Positions 45,501 to 52,965 of a DNA stretch of 64,000 bases are shown here, in pieces. The notes below the pieces were generated by a model that saw only the letters and a program-made list of their open reading frames with translations, was not told the origin of the DNA and ran no database searches. Position numbers and translations under genes: made by a program. The DNA is from Streptomyces sp. PTY087I2 (GTDB lineage: Bacteria > Actinomycetota > Actinomycetes > Streptomycetales > Streptomycetaceae), in NCBI RefSeq assembly GCF_001687325.1, contig NZ_LZRD01000001.1:310001-374000 (forward strand). The letters run 5' to 3'. The stretch's first letter is position 1. Each line of letters begins with the position of its first letter.

Positions 45501-46161
45501 TCTCCACGTCCATACGGCGGTGGGTGTAGAGGTCCCTGAGCCGGCCGAGTTCCTCGTTGAGTTCTTCTCCGCTCCGGCCGGTCAGATCGTGGATCACGAC
45601 GCTGGGGCCGGACACGGACTCGCGGATCCGTTGGTGCCCGTCATCAAGCACGGTCACACGCAGCATCTCGTGGCGTCGGCGCAGTTGGGCCACGGCCCGA
45701 TCGAGCCGCTCCGGATCCACACCCGCCCCATCGAGTTCGGCATAGAAGTGTGCCCCCACCCCACCGAGGGGCTGGTCGTCCTGACGTCCGATCCAGTAGG
45801 CGTGCTGCATGACGCCCAAAGGGAAGCCTTCGTCCGTGGAGGCCGGCTCCTGCTCCCTGGTCTTCCTGTGCACCTCGTTCTGGGCAGTTGCCGACGTAGC
45901 TGTTCCCGCGTCGCGCAGGATCTCGATCCACCGGCGCAGGGTGGAGGCCTCGGCAAGCTCTTCGAAGGTGACCTTCAGCCCTCGCCGGCGCCAATCGGCC
46001 GTGAGTCGGATCAGGCCCAACGAGTCCAGCCCCAGCTCGAAGAGGTCCACATCGAGCGCTATGTCCTCGGCGGGCACTTCGAGAACGGCGCAGACCGCCG
46101 CCACGACCTCAGACTCGCCCGGCGTCCCGGCTTCCGGTTGTGAAATCTCTGCCACGAACAT
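39538..46161 (-). CDS. NRPS 1: ArCP-Cy-A-PCP-Cy-A(degenerate)-PCP
   Basis: This is a 2207-aa NRPS. An aryl carrier domain (Ser 47 in LGLDSLGL) is followed by Cy1 (D244, D249, S252), A1 (YVIFTSGSTGIPKG 716-729, FDMSVYDLFG 764, YRTGD 947, catalytic NGK with Lys 1054), PCP1 (Ser 1114), Cy2 (D1305, D1310, S1313), a second A-like domain (1630-2110) and PCP2 (Ser 2156). The second A domain has VIVLTGQEDGPLRA instead of the ATP-binding loop, RTGV for RTGD, and DGR for NGK, so it looks inactive. Salicylate is presumably loaded on the ArCP by the ligase at 46261. It is the first gene of a four-gene operon with 4-bp overlaps and has a strong RBS (GAGGAGGG) and a Zur box upstream. Confidence 0.93.
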   Translation of the reverse strand: MFVAEISQPEAGTPGESEVVAAVCAVLEVPAEDIALDVDLFELGLDSLGLIRLTADWRRRGLKVTFEELAEASTLRRWIEILRDAGTATSATAQNEVHRKTREQEPASTDEGFPLGVMQHAYWIGRQDDQPLGGVGAHFYAELDGAGVDPERLDRAVAQLRRRHEMLRVTVLDDGHQRIRESVSGPSVVIHDLTGRSGEELNEELGRLRDLYTHRRMDVEKGQVFDVALSLLPDGATRLHIDLDMVAADAASMRVLLRDLRHLYARPNAPLPEISGSYRDYLETVRSSREGDRADARKWWQQRLPELSAPPQLPTVEDPLSPAAAGSAYHHTTRLFHRLDASRKQVLLERARRHRLTPTAVLAAAFAEVIAAWSAEPRFLLNLPLFHRDLGYPGAADMVGDFSSSVLLDVDLTGEKSFAAVANEIQTSLRTVIARGAYSGVEVLRDLTRAAGGTPVLAPVVYTSALGLGEVYDHEVRHTFGEPTWIISQGPQVWLDAQVTELDEGLLLNWDVRDALFEPGVPEAAFDAYRRLLETLLDDEGAWSLPAPVHISETQRSTRAQANDTDAEGVEELLHQGFHRAASRSGERVAIIDESGRQVTYGELAERAGRLTALLTAEGVRPGDSVAISLPRGVGQVAAVLGVLGAGATYVPIGLDQPAERVTRILDVASVAALLTDAPHLDAERGTTAKILSVEQAEGLRPAPPFLDQPVESIAYVIFTSGSTGIPKGVEVSHGAAMNTIVAINKKFDVNHGDRSLALAGLDFDMSVYDLFGPLSAGGSVVLIGEGSRRDADHWVRLIREHGVTVVNCVPALLEMIVTAAESSAAVMGESLRLTLLGGDWVGLDLPGRLRRLVPEARFVALGGMTEAAVHSTVFEVDEVDPRWSSVPWGVPLDNMRTRVADFRGRDAPDWVPGELWVSGAGLAAGYRGDEKRTAERFVEHEGRRWYRTGDRARYRSDGVLEFLGRIDHQVKLRGHRIELGEVEAAASGIDGVSACVAQVMGAPRRLVLAVASMASPTLSPDVVLEELARLLPPFMVPSHVLVLDSLPLTANGKPDRAKVAALAEARASDGGDEERGETPLGWAESVLAQVWSELLGVSDIRRGDNFFGLGGDSLLATRLIAALRARGVGGAKATRLFANPGLAEFAEGLFREDQAGAQALGPGDPERRHEPFPPTDVQRAFLIGRDDRLPLGGVGTYHYSEFDGADVDIDRLQQAWRVLIERHEMLRAVFDAEGQQRILPEVPDFVISVTDVATETEAVEALERLRTSASHARLDVTQWPLFDLQAVRYPQGGGTRTRVALGLDYIVLDGASIIALHGELDALYSDLNTPLPPIDVSFRDYVLEIVPEKDDVERARAHWLRRLDELPPAPALPLAVDPSTVSRPWFTRRSRPLEAERWETLRAKARHHGLTPSAVLLICYVDVLSAWSDQAGVTVNLTLFNRLPVHPHIYRVVGDFTSVSLVGHAPQAGETWLEAAHRLQRVMGEDLDHREASAIWLMQELARRTGTVEAAMPVVFSSSVGVGDIGVKDLSETFPAKVHTISQTPQVMLDNQVTESRGGIMVSWDAVEDLFRPGVLDAMFHAYNALLDHLVDHDWEHEPPSFEQPSFPALDRSPRPSAKAPCLAGTLHADVLRKMQEAPDLTALRWPGGSMTYGELEENSARVASGLIRQGVGPGNVVAISLPRGPGQVVAALGTLRTGAAFAAVPADDLTGPTTQFFRAVDARLVIEDTPAPDAAEGIISTSLAQLAEAPAQGFPVVCDPASPAYVIVLTGQEDGPLRATAISHHAASSAVADVRNRSGLAENDRMLALTGLESDLFVFDVFGLLGAGGTLVLSDTIRVTAPETWGRKATEHGITVWNGPSAVLDDLLTADALTSGEALVPTGLRLALVSGDRVSADLPARLRATTAHPCRFISLGHEPAVGIWAAAYEAGDAVPEDRSSLPYGEPLAGRRHRVVHVLGHDCPVWVPGELWVGSEDSPDSFGENSGGAGADQWHRTGVRARYRTDGTLEVLGSADRQVKIRGRRVELAELEAAMETHPGIVRAVALTVGEQKDPRLHAVVVAPFGLPADLTRHVAALLPPHALPGGFTAVERLPLDTDGRIDRPALAAYVADQPGAGTEPSGPVEKKIAAVWADLLGTQVTDRHVNFFGEGGDSLTALRLVAAVNEAFGVEVPVRSFLAASTLADLAAQVEIADSIRTTEESGVI

Positions 46162-46184
46162 GCCCTCCTCGCACTAGTTAAGAA

Positions 46185-46199
46185 TGATAATCATATTCA
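46185..46199. promoter_or_regulatory. Zur box between NRPS and salicylate ligase genes
   Basis: TGATAATCATATTCA sits in a longer palindrome GAATGATAATCATATTC. It lies 24 bp from the NRPS1 start and 62 bp from the ligase start, so one operator should control both arms of the biosynthetic cluster. Confidence 0.85.
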
Positions 46200-46260
46200 A
46201 GTACCTTAGCCCAGGCCTCCGGCGCGATGAACAGCGCTGCAACAGCAGGGAGATGCACCC

Positions 46261-47934
46261 ATGACGAACCCCCGACCGGCACCCGGAACCCTCCAACCAG
46301 CCGATTGGCCCGATTGGCCCGAGGCGGCGCAGCAGCGCTATCGAGCCGCGGGGTACTGGAAGGAAGAGGTCTTCGGCGCGCTCCCTGCCACCCAGGCGAT
46401 AGAGCGGCCGAACGACATCGCCTTGGTGGACGGGCACCGACGATGGACCTACAGTGCGCTGGAAGCCGAGGTGGGCGCCGTCTACCGCGCGCTGTACCGC
46501 TTGGGCCTCCGCAAGGGTGATCGCGTCATCGTGCAGCTGCCCAACTGTGCCGAGTTCGTCACGACCTGGTTTGCGCTACAACGCTTGGGGGCTGTCCCCG
46601 TACACGCCATGCCGGGGCACCGCCGGTACGAAATCTCCCATCTGGCCACCGTCACCGAAGCGGTGGCTTACGTCATCCCTGATCGGCACGCTCGCTTCGA
46701 CCACCGAGAGTTGGCCATTGACGTGCGTGCGGCGCACCCATCGCTACGCCACGTAATCGTTGTCGGAGAAGTGGCCAGTGATTCAGGTTTTACTACGTAC
46801 GAAGAGCTGCGCTCCTCGAAGGTGCCTGAGGCGGAAGCACCTCGCCCAGACGTGGCTGCCAGCGAACTCGCCCTGCTGCTGCTCTCGGGCGGAACCACAG
46901 GGACGCCCAAACTGATACCGCGGACGCACCAGGACTACCTCTACAACGCACGAGCCGCGGCCGAGGCCTGCGAGATGGGGCCGGATACCGTCTACCTGGC
47001 CATTCTCCCCATCGCCTTCAACTTCACGATGAGCTGCCCAGGTATCCTGGGCACTCTGCAGGCCGGGGGCAGGGTCGTCATCGCTCCCAGTCCGAGCCCC
47101 AGCACAGCCTTCGAGCTGATTGAGCGGGAGCGGGTAACGATCACTGCCGTCAACCCCTCTCTCGTTCCCTACTGGCTGACTGAGTTCGAGACGAGCGAGG
47201 CGGATCTCAGTAGCCTTCAGGTCCTCCAGGTCGGCGGTGCGAGGCTCGCCGATGATCTGGCTCGGCGCGTCAGTCCTACGCTGGGATGCCGTCTGCAACA
47301 GGTGTTCGGCATGGCTGAGGGTCTGCTCAACCTGACCGCGCTCGACGATCCCGAGGACCTCGTGTGCTCCACTCAAGGCCATCCCGTCTCCCCGGCGGAC
47401 GAGGTCATCATCGTCGATGGGACCGACAGGCAGGTTCCGGACGGTGAGGTGGGTGAGCTGCTGACCCGCGGCCCGTACACGCTACGCGGGTACTACCGCT
47501 CCCCCGAGCACAACACCACCCACTTCACCGAAGACGGTTTCTACCGGACCGGAGACCTCGTGCGCCGTCTGCCCAGCGGTCACTTGAATGTCGTGGGCCG
47601 GGTGAAGGACCAGATCAACCGCGGCGGCGAGAAGATCGCCGCCACAGAGGTAGAGGATCACCTTCTGGCGCATCCGGACATCCTCGCCGTGGCAATGGTC
47701 CCGGCCACAGACATCGCCCTCGGTGAACGCTCCGTGGCATTCGTCGTCTGCCGCGGAGAGGAGCCCACACCTCGCGAGCTCGCCGCGTTCCTACGGGACC
47801 GCGGCCTCGCCCCCTACAAGACGCCCGACTCTGTACGGAAGATCGCCCACCTGCCGCTCACCCCCGTGGGAAAGACCGACAAGAAGGCACTCCGAGCGCT
47901 CTTCGAGAACGGATCCAGCAGCCAGACTCAGTGA
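46261..47934 (+). CDS. salicylate/2,3-DHB-AMP ligase
   Basis: This 557-aa stand-alone aryl acid adenylating enzyme (DhbE/YbtE/SCO7681-like) has LLLSGGTTGTPKLIPRTHQDY near residue 205, ending in the aryl-ligase signature RTHQDY, followed by YRTGDLVR and the catalytic GKTDKKAL lysine. It activates an aryl acid and loads it on the ArCP of NRPS1. Because a salicylate synthase is the next enzyme gene and no 2,3-dihydroxybenzoate genes are present, salicylate is the expected substrate. It is divergent from NRPS1 under a shared Zur box and 52 bp from the ferredoxin. Confidence 0.9.
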   Translation: MTNPRPAPGTLQPADWPDWPEAAQQRYRAAGYWKEEVFGALPATQAIERPNDIALVDGHRRWTYSALEAEVGAVYRALYRLGLRKGDRVIVQLPNCAEFVTTWFALQRLGAVPVHAMPGHRRYEISHLATVTEAVAYVIPDRHARFDHRELAIDVRAAHPSLRHVIVVGEVASDSGFTTYEELRSSKVPEAEAPRPDVAASELALLLLSGGTTGTPKLIPRTHQDYLYNARAAAEACEMGPDTVYLAILPIAFNFTMSCPGILGTLQAGGRVVIAPSPSPSTAFELIERERVTITAVNPSLVPYWLTEFETSEADLSSLQVLQVGGARLADDLARRVSPTLGCRLQQVFGMAEGLLNLTALDDPEDLVCSTQGHPVSPADEVIIVDGTDRQVPDGEVGELLTRGPYTLRGYYRSPEHNTTHFTEDGFYRTGDLVRRLPSGHLNVVGRVKDQINRGGEKIAATEVEDHLLAHPDILAVAMVPATDIALGERSVAFVVCRGEEPTPRELAAFLRDRGLAPYKTPDSVRKIAHLPLTPVGKTDKKALRALFENGSSSQTQ

Positions 47935-47986
47935 TCAGTACGCCGCCCCGGTCGACGAGCCGGGCAGAGCAGCAGAAGGGAGAGTC

Positions 47987-48184
47987 ATGCGTATCCAGGT
48001 GAATCAGGATGTCTGCGTAGGAGCCGGGCAGTGCGTGATAGCCGCCAGAACGGTGTTCGACCAGGACGAACACGATGGTCTCGTCGTGCTCCTGCATGCA
48101 GAGCCGCCACACACTGAACTCGAATCGGTGCGGGAGGCTGTGCACCGGTGCCCGGCCGGCGCGATCGAGCTGTTCGAGGACTGA
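47987..48184 (+). CDS. 3Fe-4S ferredoxin, P450 partner
   Basis: This 65-aa ferredoxin is of the P450-partner type: CVGAGQCV followed by a late RCPAGAI, giving three cysteine ligands (3Fe-4S) with Ala/Gly in the fourth position. The ATG at 47987 follows AAGGGAGAG. It is downstream of the ligase and probably co-transcribed. It should deliver electrons to the P450 at 29772; a ferredoxin in this position is also known from the coelibactin cluster. Confidence 0.9.
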   Translation: MRIQVNQDVCVGAGQCVIAARTVFDQDEHDGLVVLLHAEPPHTELESVREAVHRCPAGAIELFED

Positions 48185-48243
48185 AGGGCCACCGCCTCGC
48201 TGTCCGGCACCCGCCCGGGTTCGGACAGCGAGGCCCCGTCGGC

Positions 48244-49584
48244 TCAGGAAGCGGAATGCACCGGTTCAACGGCAGGCACCAGGAAGCGGCCTACGCTGCG
48301 GAGCTTCTCTCGTGTCTCCTCCAGCTCCCGCTCCGGATCGGACTGTGCCACGACTCCGGCACCCGCCCGCAGCCACGTACGGCCGGCGCGCCGATACACG
48401 CTGCGGAGCACAAGCGCCGCGTCCAGAGTCCCGTCGCCGTCGACCATGATCACGGCGCCGCTGTACAGCCCCCGACTGGTCTTCTCAGAGAGGCGAATCC
48501 GTTCACACGCCTCCTTCTTGGGGATGCCGGACGCGGTGATCGCGGGGAAGAGCGTGGCGAACGCATCCCAACTGGTGGCTCCTTCCCGCAGGCTGCCTAC
48601 CAGATATGAGGCGAGATGCTGAACGCTGCCGCGTTCACGGACTGACATGAATTCGGCCACTCGGACCGTGCCGTCCTCGCAGACCTCGGCAAGCTCCTCG
48701 GCAGCCAGCCGCACCGAGATGGCATGCTCGAAGACCTCTTTCGCATCCCGCAGCAACTCCTTTCGTGCTGCGTCATCCACGGCGGGTTCGCCCACGAGGG
48801 CACGGGTACCCGCCAGCGGTTGCGCATTGACCTCGCCCTCGGCGGTCACCCGGGCTACGATCTCCGGGCTGAACCCTGCCGCCTCCCATTCCCCGAGACG
48901 GAGGAGGAATGACCGGGCCGGATCGTTGTTCCTCCGCCCCGTCACGTAGGTGGCCGGCAGATCGATCTCCCCGGGCACAGGCACCTCTCTGGAGAGAATG
49001 ACCTTGTCCAGGGCCCCCTGACGGATTTCTCGTACGGCCTCGGCCACCGCTTGGCGATACGCATCGGCGCCGTGGAAATCTACATCGGCCTCAATCCGGC
49101 CTTCAGAGATAGCAGGTCGGCTCTCCGCCCCCGCCAGTCGAAGCACCATGGCGTCCAGAGCCTTCTCGTCCTGGGCTCGCAGGACCGCGACTCCGTCTCC
49201 GAACCGTATCTCCGCCCTGGGCAGGAAAAGCCGCGCCAGCGGCCCAGGCGACTTACCGGCGTCGCTACAGGAAGTGGCCAGCTCGAACGTTGCCCACCCG
49301 TAAGCCCGCCAGTCGGCTCCGCCCATCTCAGCCAGCGCCTGTCCGGCAGCGGCCAGCGGTCGTAGGTCCGTATCCAGAGGGCTGCGCTCGCCTCCGCATT
49401 CGAGCCAGACCCCCGTGGCATCGACTTCCACGGCTGCGGCCTCGCCCTCCGCCCAGCAGACCTCCTCTCGGTTCTCGTACAGCACGTAGGCGTCCGTCGA
49501 CTCCGCGGCGAGCGCGGCCGCCACCGCGATGACGTCACGATCAAACGGAACTCGCCGTTCTACGCATGCCAGAGAAGGTTTCAC
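48244..49584 (-). CDS. salicylate synthase (MbtI/Irp9 type)
   Basis: This chorismate-using enzyme of about 446 aa belongs to the anthranilate synthase component I superfamily. The C-terminal half carries SGIPKKEACERIRLSEKTSRGLYSG and LRAGAGVVAQSDPERELEETREKL, which place it with the Irp9/MbtI/YbtS salicylate synthases rather than with isochorismate synthases. Such enzymes make salicylate directly, so no separate pyruvate lyase is needed, and none is present. GTG 49584 fits the family length; a TTG at 49665 overlapping the upstream stop is the alternative. It is the last gene of the minus-strand transport operon. Confidence 0.85.
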   Translation of the reverse strand: MKPSLACVERRVPFDRDVIAVAAALAAESTDAYVLYENREEVCWAEGEAAAVEVDATGVWLECGGERSPLDTDLRPLAAAGQALAEMGGADWRAYGWATFELATSCSDAGKSPGPLARLFLPRAEIRFGDGVAVLRAQDEKALDAMVLRLAGAESRPAISEGRIEADVDFHGADAYRQAVAEAVREIRQGALDKVILSREVPVPGEIDLPATYVTGRRNNDPARSFLLRLGEWEAAGFSPEIVARVTAEGEVNAQPLAGTRALVGEPAVDDAARKELLRDAKEVFEHAISVRLAAEELAEVCEDGTVRVAEFMSVRERGSVQHLASYLVGSLREGATSWDAFATLFPAITASGIPKKEACERIRLSEKTSRGLYSGAVIMVDGDGTLDAALVLRSVYRRAGRTWLRAGAGVVAQSDPERELEETREKLRSVGRFLVPAVEPVHSAS

Positions 49585-49661
49585 TGCAGTTGTCTCGCTT
49601 TCGGATATCCGTCGGCGGCTGCCGCCTGGAGCGTCCTCGCAGCCTTGGCCGACCCTGCGGA

Positions 49662-51170
49662 TCAATAAGGGGTAGAGCGATCAATCGCACCGGAGATAGG
49701 GTCACCGGCGACGTAAGGGGTGAGAGTCCCGCCCGCGAGCAGGTAGGTCCGGTCAGCCACCGCTGCGACTTGCCGACGATGCGTGATGAGCAGCACTGAC
49801 AGGCCCTGGGCCGCCCGCAAAGTAGCCAGATTCTCGAGGACCTTCTGTTCGGTCCTCAGGTCGAGCGCCGAAGTTGCCTCGTCGCACACCAGCACCCGCG
49901 GCCCTGAGGCCAATGAACGGGCCAGATTGACACGCTGCCGTTCACCGCCACTGAGCTCGCTCGGAAGCCGGGCCGCCGCGTAGTCGGGGAGTTCGACGAC
50001 TTGCAGGAGCTCGGCCACCGACAGCGGCGCGCCGCCTCCTCGGCTCGCGGCAGAGCGCGCCCTCTCCAGAGCCGGCCCCACGCGTTCCCGAGGGTTGAGC
50101 GCCGCCCTGCTGTCCTGGTCCACATGGGCGACGAAGAGCTTTCCAGCCCTCGTGCGGCGGGAAGTCAGCCACGGCTGAGCTTTCCCTTCGAACCACAAGG
50201 TTCCGCTGGTCGGAGCCAATGTCCCAGCCAGAGCACACGCCAGCGTGCTCTTACCGACCCCCGATCCTCCTACGATCGCCACGCACTCGCCCGCTACCAG
50301 GCTCAACGAAGTGCCCCTCAGGACGGGTGGCCGGTCGGAGATGCCACCGACGTTCTGAGCGCTCAGTAGGGGTTGTCCCCCTTCCGGGACAGGACTGCTC
50401 CCATTCGCCGCGACGTTGCCGAGCATCGGGGACGCCTTCCGCGCAGCGCCTGAGAGGCCCGACCCCTGGCTGACTACCGGGCGGGCCCCTGGCCTGCCGG
50501 ATTCGACCAGTCGTCCTTCCTCCATACTCAGCCGGCGCTCAGTGAGGCGGGAAACGACCTCCAGGTCGTGACTCACCACCAGCAAGGCGATGTCGGCCGG
50601 GATGGTACGGAGGAGTCGTACTGTCTCATCAACCAGCTTCGGGTCGAGACCGCTGGTCGGTTCGTCGAGAATCAGCAGCTTCGCTCCCGCCGTCAGGGCG
50701 GCGGCCAAGGCAACACGCTGAGCCTGCCCACCGGACAGTTCATGGGGAAAGGCGCGTTCCAAACTGGCGGGCAACCGCATGCGCTCCAGCGCTTGAGCGC
50801 GAAGAACCCGCCTGTGCGCCTGCGGAGTGCCGGCCCGCCGTGCCGCTCGGTCAAGCACCCATGCGATGCGGTGTTCGGCAGGGAGTGCACTAGAGCTGTC
50901 CTGGGACAGGTAGTTCACCGTGGTGCCTCGTAGGGCCTTCGCTGCTACCGGATCAAACGGGTCGCGACCGGTGACCCGTACGGTTCCTGCTGAGCGAGAA
51001 ATGCCTCGCCTTGTGTATCCCAGCAAGGCATGGGCGAGTGCAGTCTTGCCGGATCCGGACTCCCCTGTCAGACCGATCCGCTCTCCCTGCCGCACGCTCA
51101 ATGAGCAGTCGGTCAGCACGGGTCGCTCTGCCGCGACAAGACTCAGCCCTGACATCTCGATCAGGTTCAC
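49662..51170 (-). CDS. dual-ATPase ABC protein, oligopeptide/nickel type
   Basis: This 502-aa protein contains two ABC ATPase domains in tandem. The first has GESGSGKT near residue 37, LSGGQAQR and LLILDEPTSGLD; the second has GGSGVGKST near residue 310, LSGGERQR and VLVCDEATSALD. It is the DppD-DppF/NikDE type fused into one chain. The start overlaps the permease stop by 4 bp. It should power the importer encoded upstream; the equivalent set in the coelibactin cluster (SCO7677-7680) has the same content. Confidence 0.9.
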   Translation of the reverse strand: MNLIEMSGLSLVAAERPVLTDCSLSVRQGERIGLTGESGSGKTALAHALLGYTRRGISRSAGTVRVTGRDPFDPVAAKALRGTTVNYLSQDSSSALPAEHRIAWVLDRAARRAGTPQAHRRVLRAQALERMRLPASLERAFPHELSGGQAQRVALAAALTAGAKLLILDEPTSGLDPKLVDETVRLLRTIPADIALLVVSHDLEVVSRLTERRLSMEEGRLVESGRPGARPVVSQGSGLSGAARKASPMLGNVAANGSSPVPEGGQPLLSAQNVGGISDRPPVLRGTSLSLVAGECVAIVGGSGVGKSTLACALAGTLAPTSGTLWFEGKAQPWLTSRRTRAGKLFVAHVDQDSRAALNPRERVGPALERARSAASRGGGAPLSVAELLQVVELPDYAAARLPSELSGGERQRVNLARSLASGPRVLVCDEATSALDLRTEQKVLENLATLRAAQGLSVLLITHRRQVAAVADRTYLLAGGTLTPYVAGDPISGAIDRSTPY

Positions 51171-51988
51171 TGCGCTTCGCTCCGTTCATGCCTGGCAGGC
51201 CCCCGGAAGGGGGTCAGACGGTCCACCGCGAGAGTGGCTCCCAGTGCGAGGATCACAAGCAAGACGGCGGGGGCAAGGGCGGGCCAGGGACTGAAGGTCG
51301 CACCTGGAAGGTTCTCGCGCACCAAGCGGCCCCAGTTGGCTGCCGGAGCCGGGGATCCCAGCCCTAGGAATCCCGCTGTTGCCGCGAGCTGGGTGGCCGC
51401 GATGAATCGGATGCCCGCCTCGGCAAGGGCCTCCCGTGCGATGTTCGGCAGGATGTCGTATCGGATGACGCGCAGCCTGCCGTCTCCTCGCGCCAGCGCC
51501 GTGCGTACATAGGAGAGGTGAGCCAGTCGCGCGGTCGCCCCCCCGATGACACGTATGGAGAAGGGCAGGCTGACTGCTGTGACAGCGACCATCACGGCCC
51601 AGTCGCTGCCGGGCCGTCCGGCGGCGACCAGCAGCATGACGAGCAGCGGGGGCACGGCGGCCAGCGTGTCCACCATTCTCATGAGGCCGACGAGCGGGCC
51701 GCGGTCGGCCAGACCGGCCAGAGTTCCGACAGCCAGGCCCACGACACTTCCCAGGGCCGTGGCCACCAGGGCCTGCAGAACGAGAATCCGGCCTCCGTGC
51801 AGCGTTCTTGTGAGGGCATCGCGACCAAGGAGGTCCGTGCCGAACGGCCTATCGGCACCTGCTGACTCAAACGGGATGCCCACCTGCTGCGTGGGTGACG
51901 GCAGGGGAAGCCACGGGCCGAGCAGGGCGACCACTACCACCAGCCCCAGGACTGCTATCGGAAGTGATCTCAGAATGGGGCGGATCAT
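51167..51988 (-). CDS. ABC permease, DppC/NikC type
   Basis: This 273-aa inner-membrane permease starts MIRPILRSLPIAVLG. It has the OppC-type segment PFGTDLLGRDALTRTLHGGR near residue 45 and the EAA-like loop region ALARGDGRLRVIRYDILPNI. ATG 51988 overlaps the previous permease stop (ATGA), and its own stop overlaps the ATPase start. It forms the importer channel with the DppB-type permease. Confidence 0.88.
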   Translation of the reverse strand: MIRPILRSLPIAVLGLVVVVALLGPWLPLPSPTQQVGIPFESAGADRPFGTDLLGRDALTRTLHGGRILVLQALVATALGSVVGLAVGTLAGLADRGPLVGLMRMVDTLAAVPPLLVMLLVAAGRPGSDWAVMVAVTAVSLPFSIRVIGGATARLAHLSYVRTALARGDGRLRVIRYDILPNIAREALAEAGIRFIAATQLAATAGFLGLGSPAPAANWGRLVRENLPGATFSPWPALAPAVLLVILALGATLAVDRLTPFRGPARHERSEAQ

Positions 51989-52965
51989 GGCGCTCCCCCC
52001 GCTATCGGATCTCGCCGCGTGCCCGGCCGCGACCGCACGTCCAAGAGTCTCCCGAGCAGGTCGCCCAAAAAGAGAACGACTAGTACGGCTGCGGCCAGAG
52101 CCAGCCCGAAACCCTGCACGACCGGCACATCGCGGTAGGCGACGGCGCGGGCCAGCTCGGCGCCTACACCTGGGTAGTTGAAGAGCGCTTCGACGACCAG
52201 ACTTCCTCCAAGAAGTCCGGAGACCATGACGGCCATGCCCTGAACCGCAGGGCCAGCCGCAGCGGGCAGCACATACCACACCGCCAGTGCCCAACCCGAC
52301 TCCCCATCCAGACGAGCCTGCTCGACGGCAGGGCTGTCGGCTACGGCCGCCGTGGCAGCCCGCACCAGCCGGGTGGCCACTCCCAGCCCACCGAGAACGA
52401 GGCTTGTCACCGGCAGGACAAGCAAATCGGGGTGGGCCCAGGGTGCGTCCCCGGGCGGCACCATCGAGACTGCGGGGAGAAGTCGCCAGTGCTGTGCCAG
52501 CACCATCAACAGGGCACTGGCAAGCAGAAACTCGGGCACCGCGATCAATGTGACGGTCCCGGCCGACAGCAGCCGATCAAGCCTGCTGTCGACCCTCATC
52601 CCCGCGGCAAGGCCCAGTACGACGGCGAGCACGACTACAGCAGCGGCAGCCAGAAGGATAAGTACCAGCGAATAGCCAAACCGTGAACTCAGCATGTCAC
52701 CGACCGCCCGTCCACTCGACAGCGACCGTCCCAGGTCCCCCCGAAGGAGCTGTGTCAGCCATTCCAAGTAGCGGCTCATAGCGGGCTGGTCCAAGCCCAG
52801 GCGCTCTCGTATCTCAGCGCGTTCAGCCTCCGTGGCGTCGTTGCCGGCCGCCACGCCGACGGCGTCCCCGGGTAGCAACTCGGTGGCGAAGAACCTCACC
52901 ACCGAGAGCACCAGCAGGGTGACAAGGGCCGCCAAGACCCGAGAAACTACCTCCCTCCCCTTCAC
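51985..52965 (-). CDS. ABC permease, DppB/NikB type
   Basis: This 326-aa permease has the family start RVLAALVTLLVLSVVRFFATELLPGD, a segment RLGLDQPAMSRYLEWLTQLLRGDLGRSLSSGRAV, and the C-terminal LVVEALFNYPGVGAELARAV that identify DppB/OppB types. It overlaps the binding-protein stop by 4 bp and the second permease start by 4 bp. It is part of the four-gene importer operon headed by the Zur box at 54578. Confidence 0.9.
   Translation of the reverse strand: MKGREVVSRVLAALVTLLVLSVVRFFATELLPGDAVGVAAGNDATEAERAEIRERLGLDQPAMSRYLEWLTQLLRGDLGRSLSSGRAVGDMLSSRFGYSLVLILLAAAAVVVLAVVLGLAAGMRVDSRLDRLLSAGTVTLIAVPEFLLASALLMVLAQHWRLLPAVSMVPPGDAPWAHPDLLVLPVTSLVLGGLGVATRLVRAATAAVADSPAVEQARLDGESGWALAVWYVLPAAAGPAVQGMAVMVSGLLGGSLVVEALFNYPGVGAELARAVAYRDVPVVQGFGLALAAAVLVVLFLGDLLGRLLDVRSRPGTRRDPIAGGAP

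Noticed and set aside
34064-46161. A polyketide module as in yersiniabactin
   Set aside because: No ketosynthase or acyltransferase motif is present. All modules are Cy/A/PCP type, so the product class is closer to pyochelin- or coelibactin-like chains.
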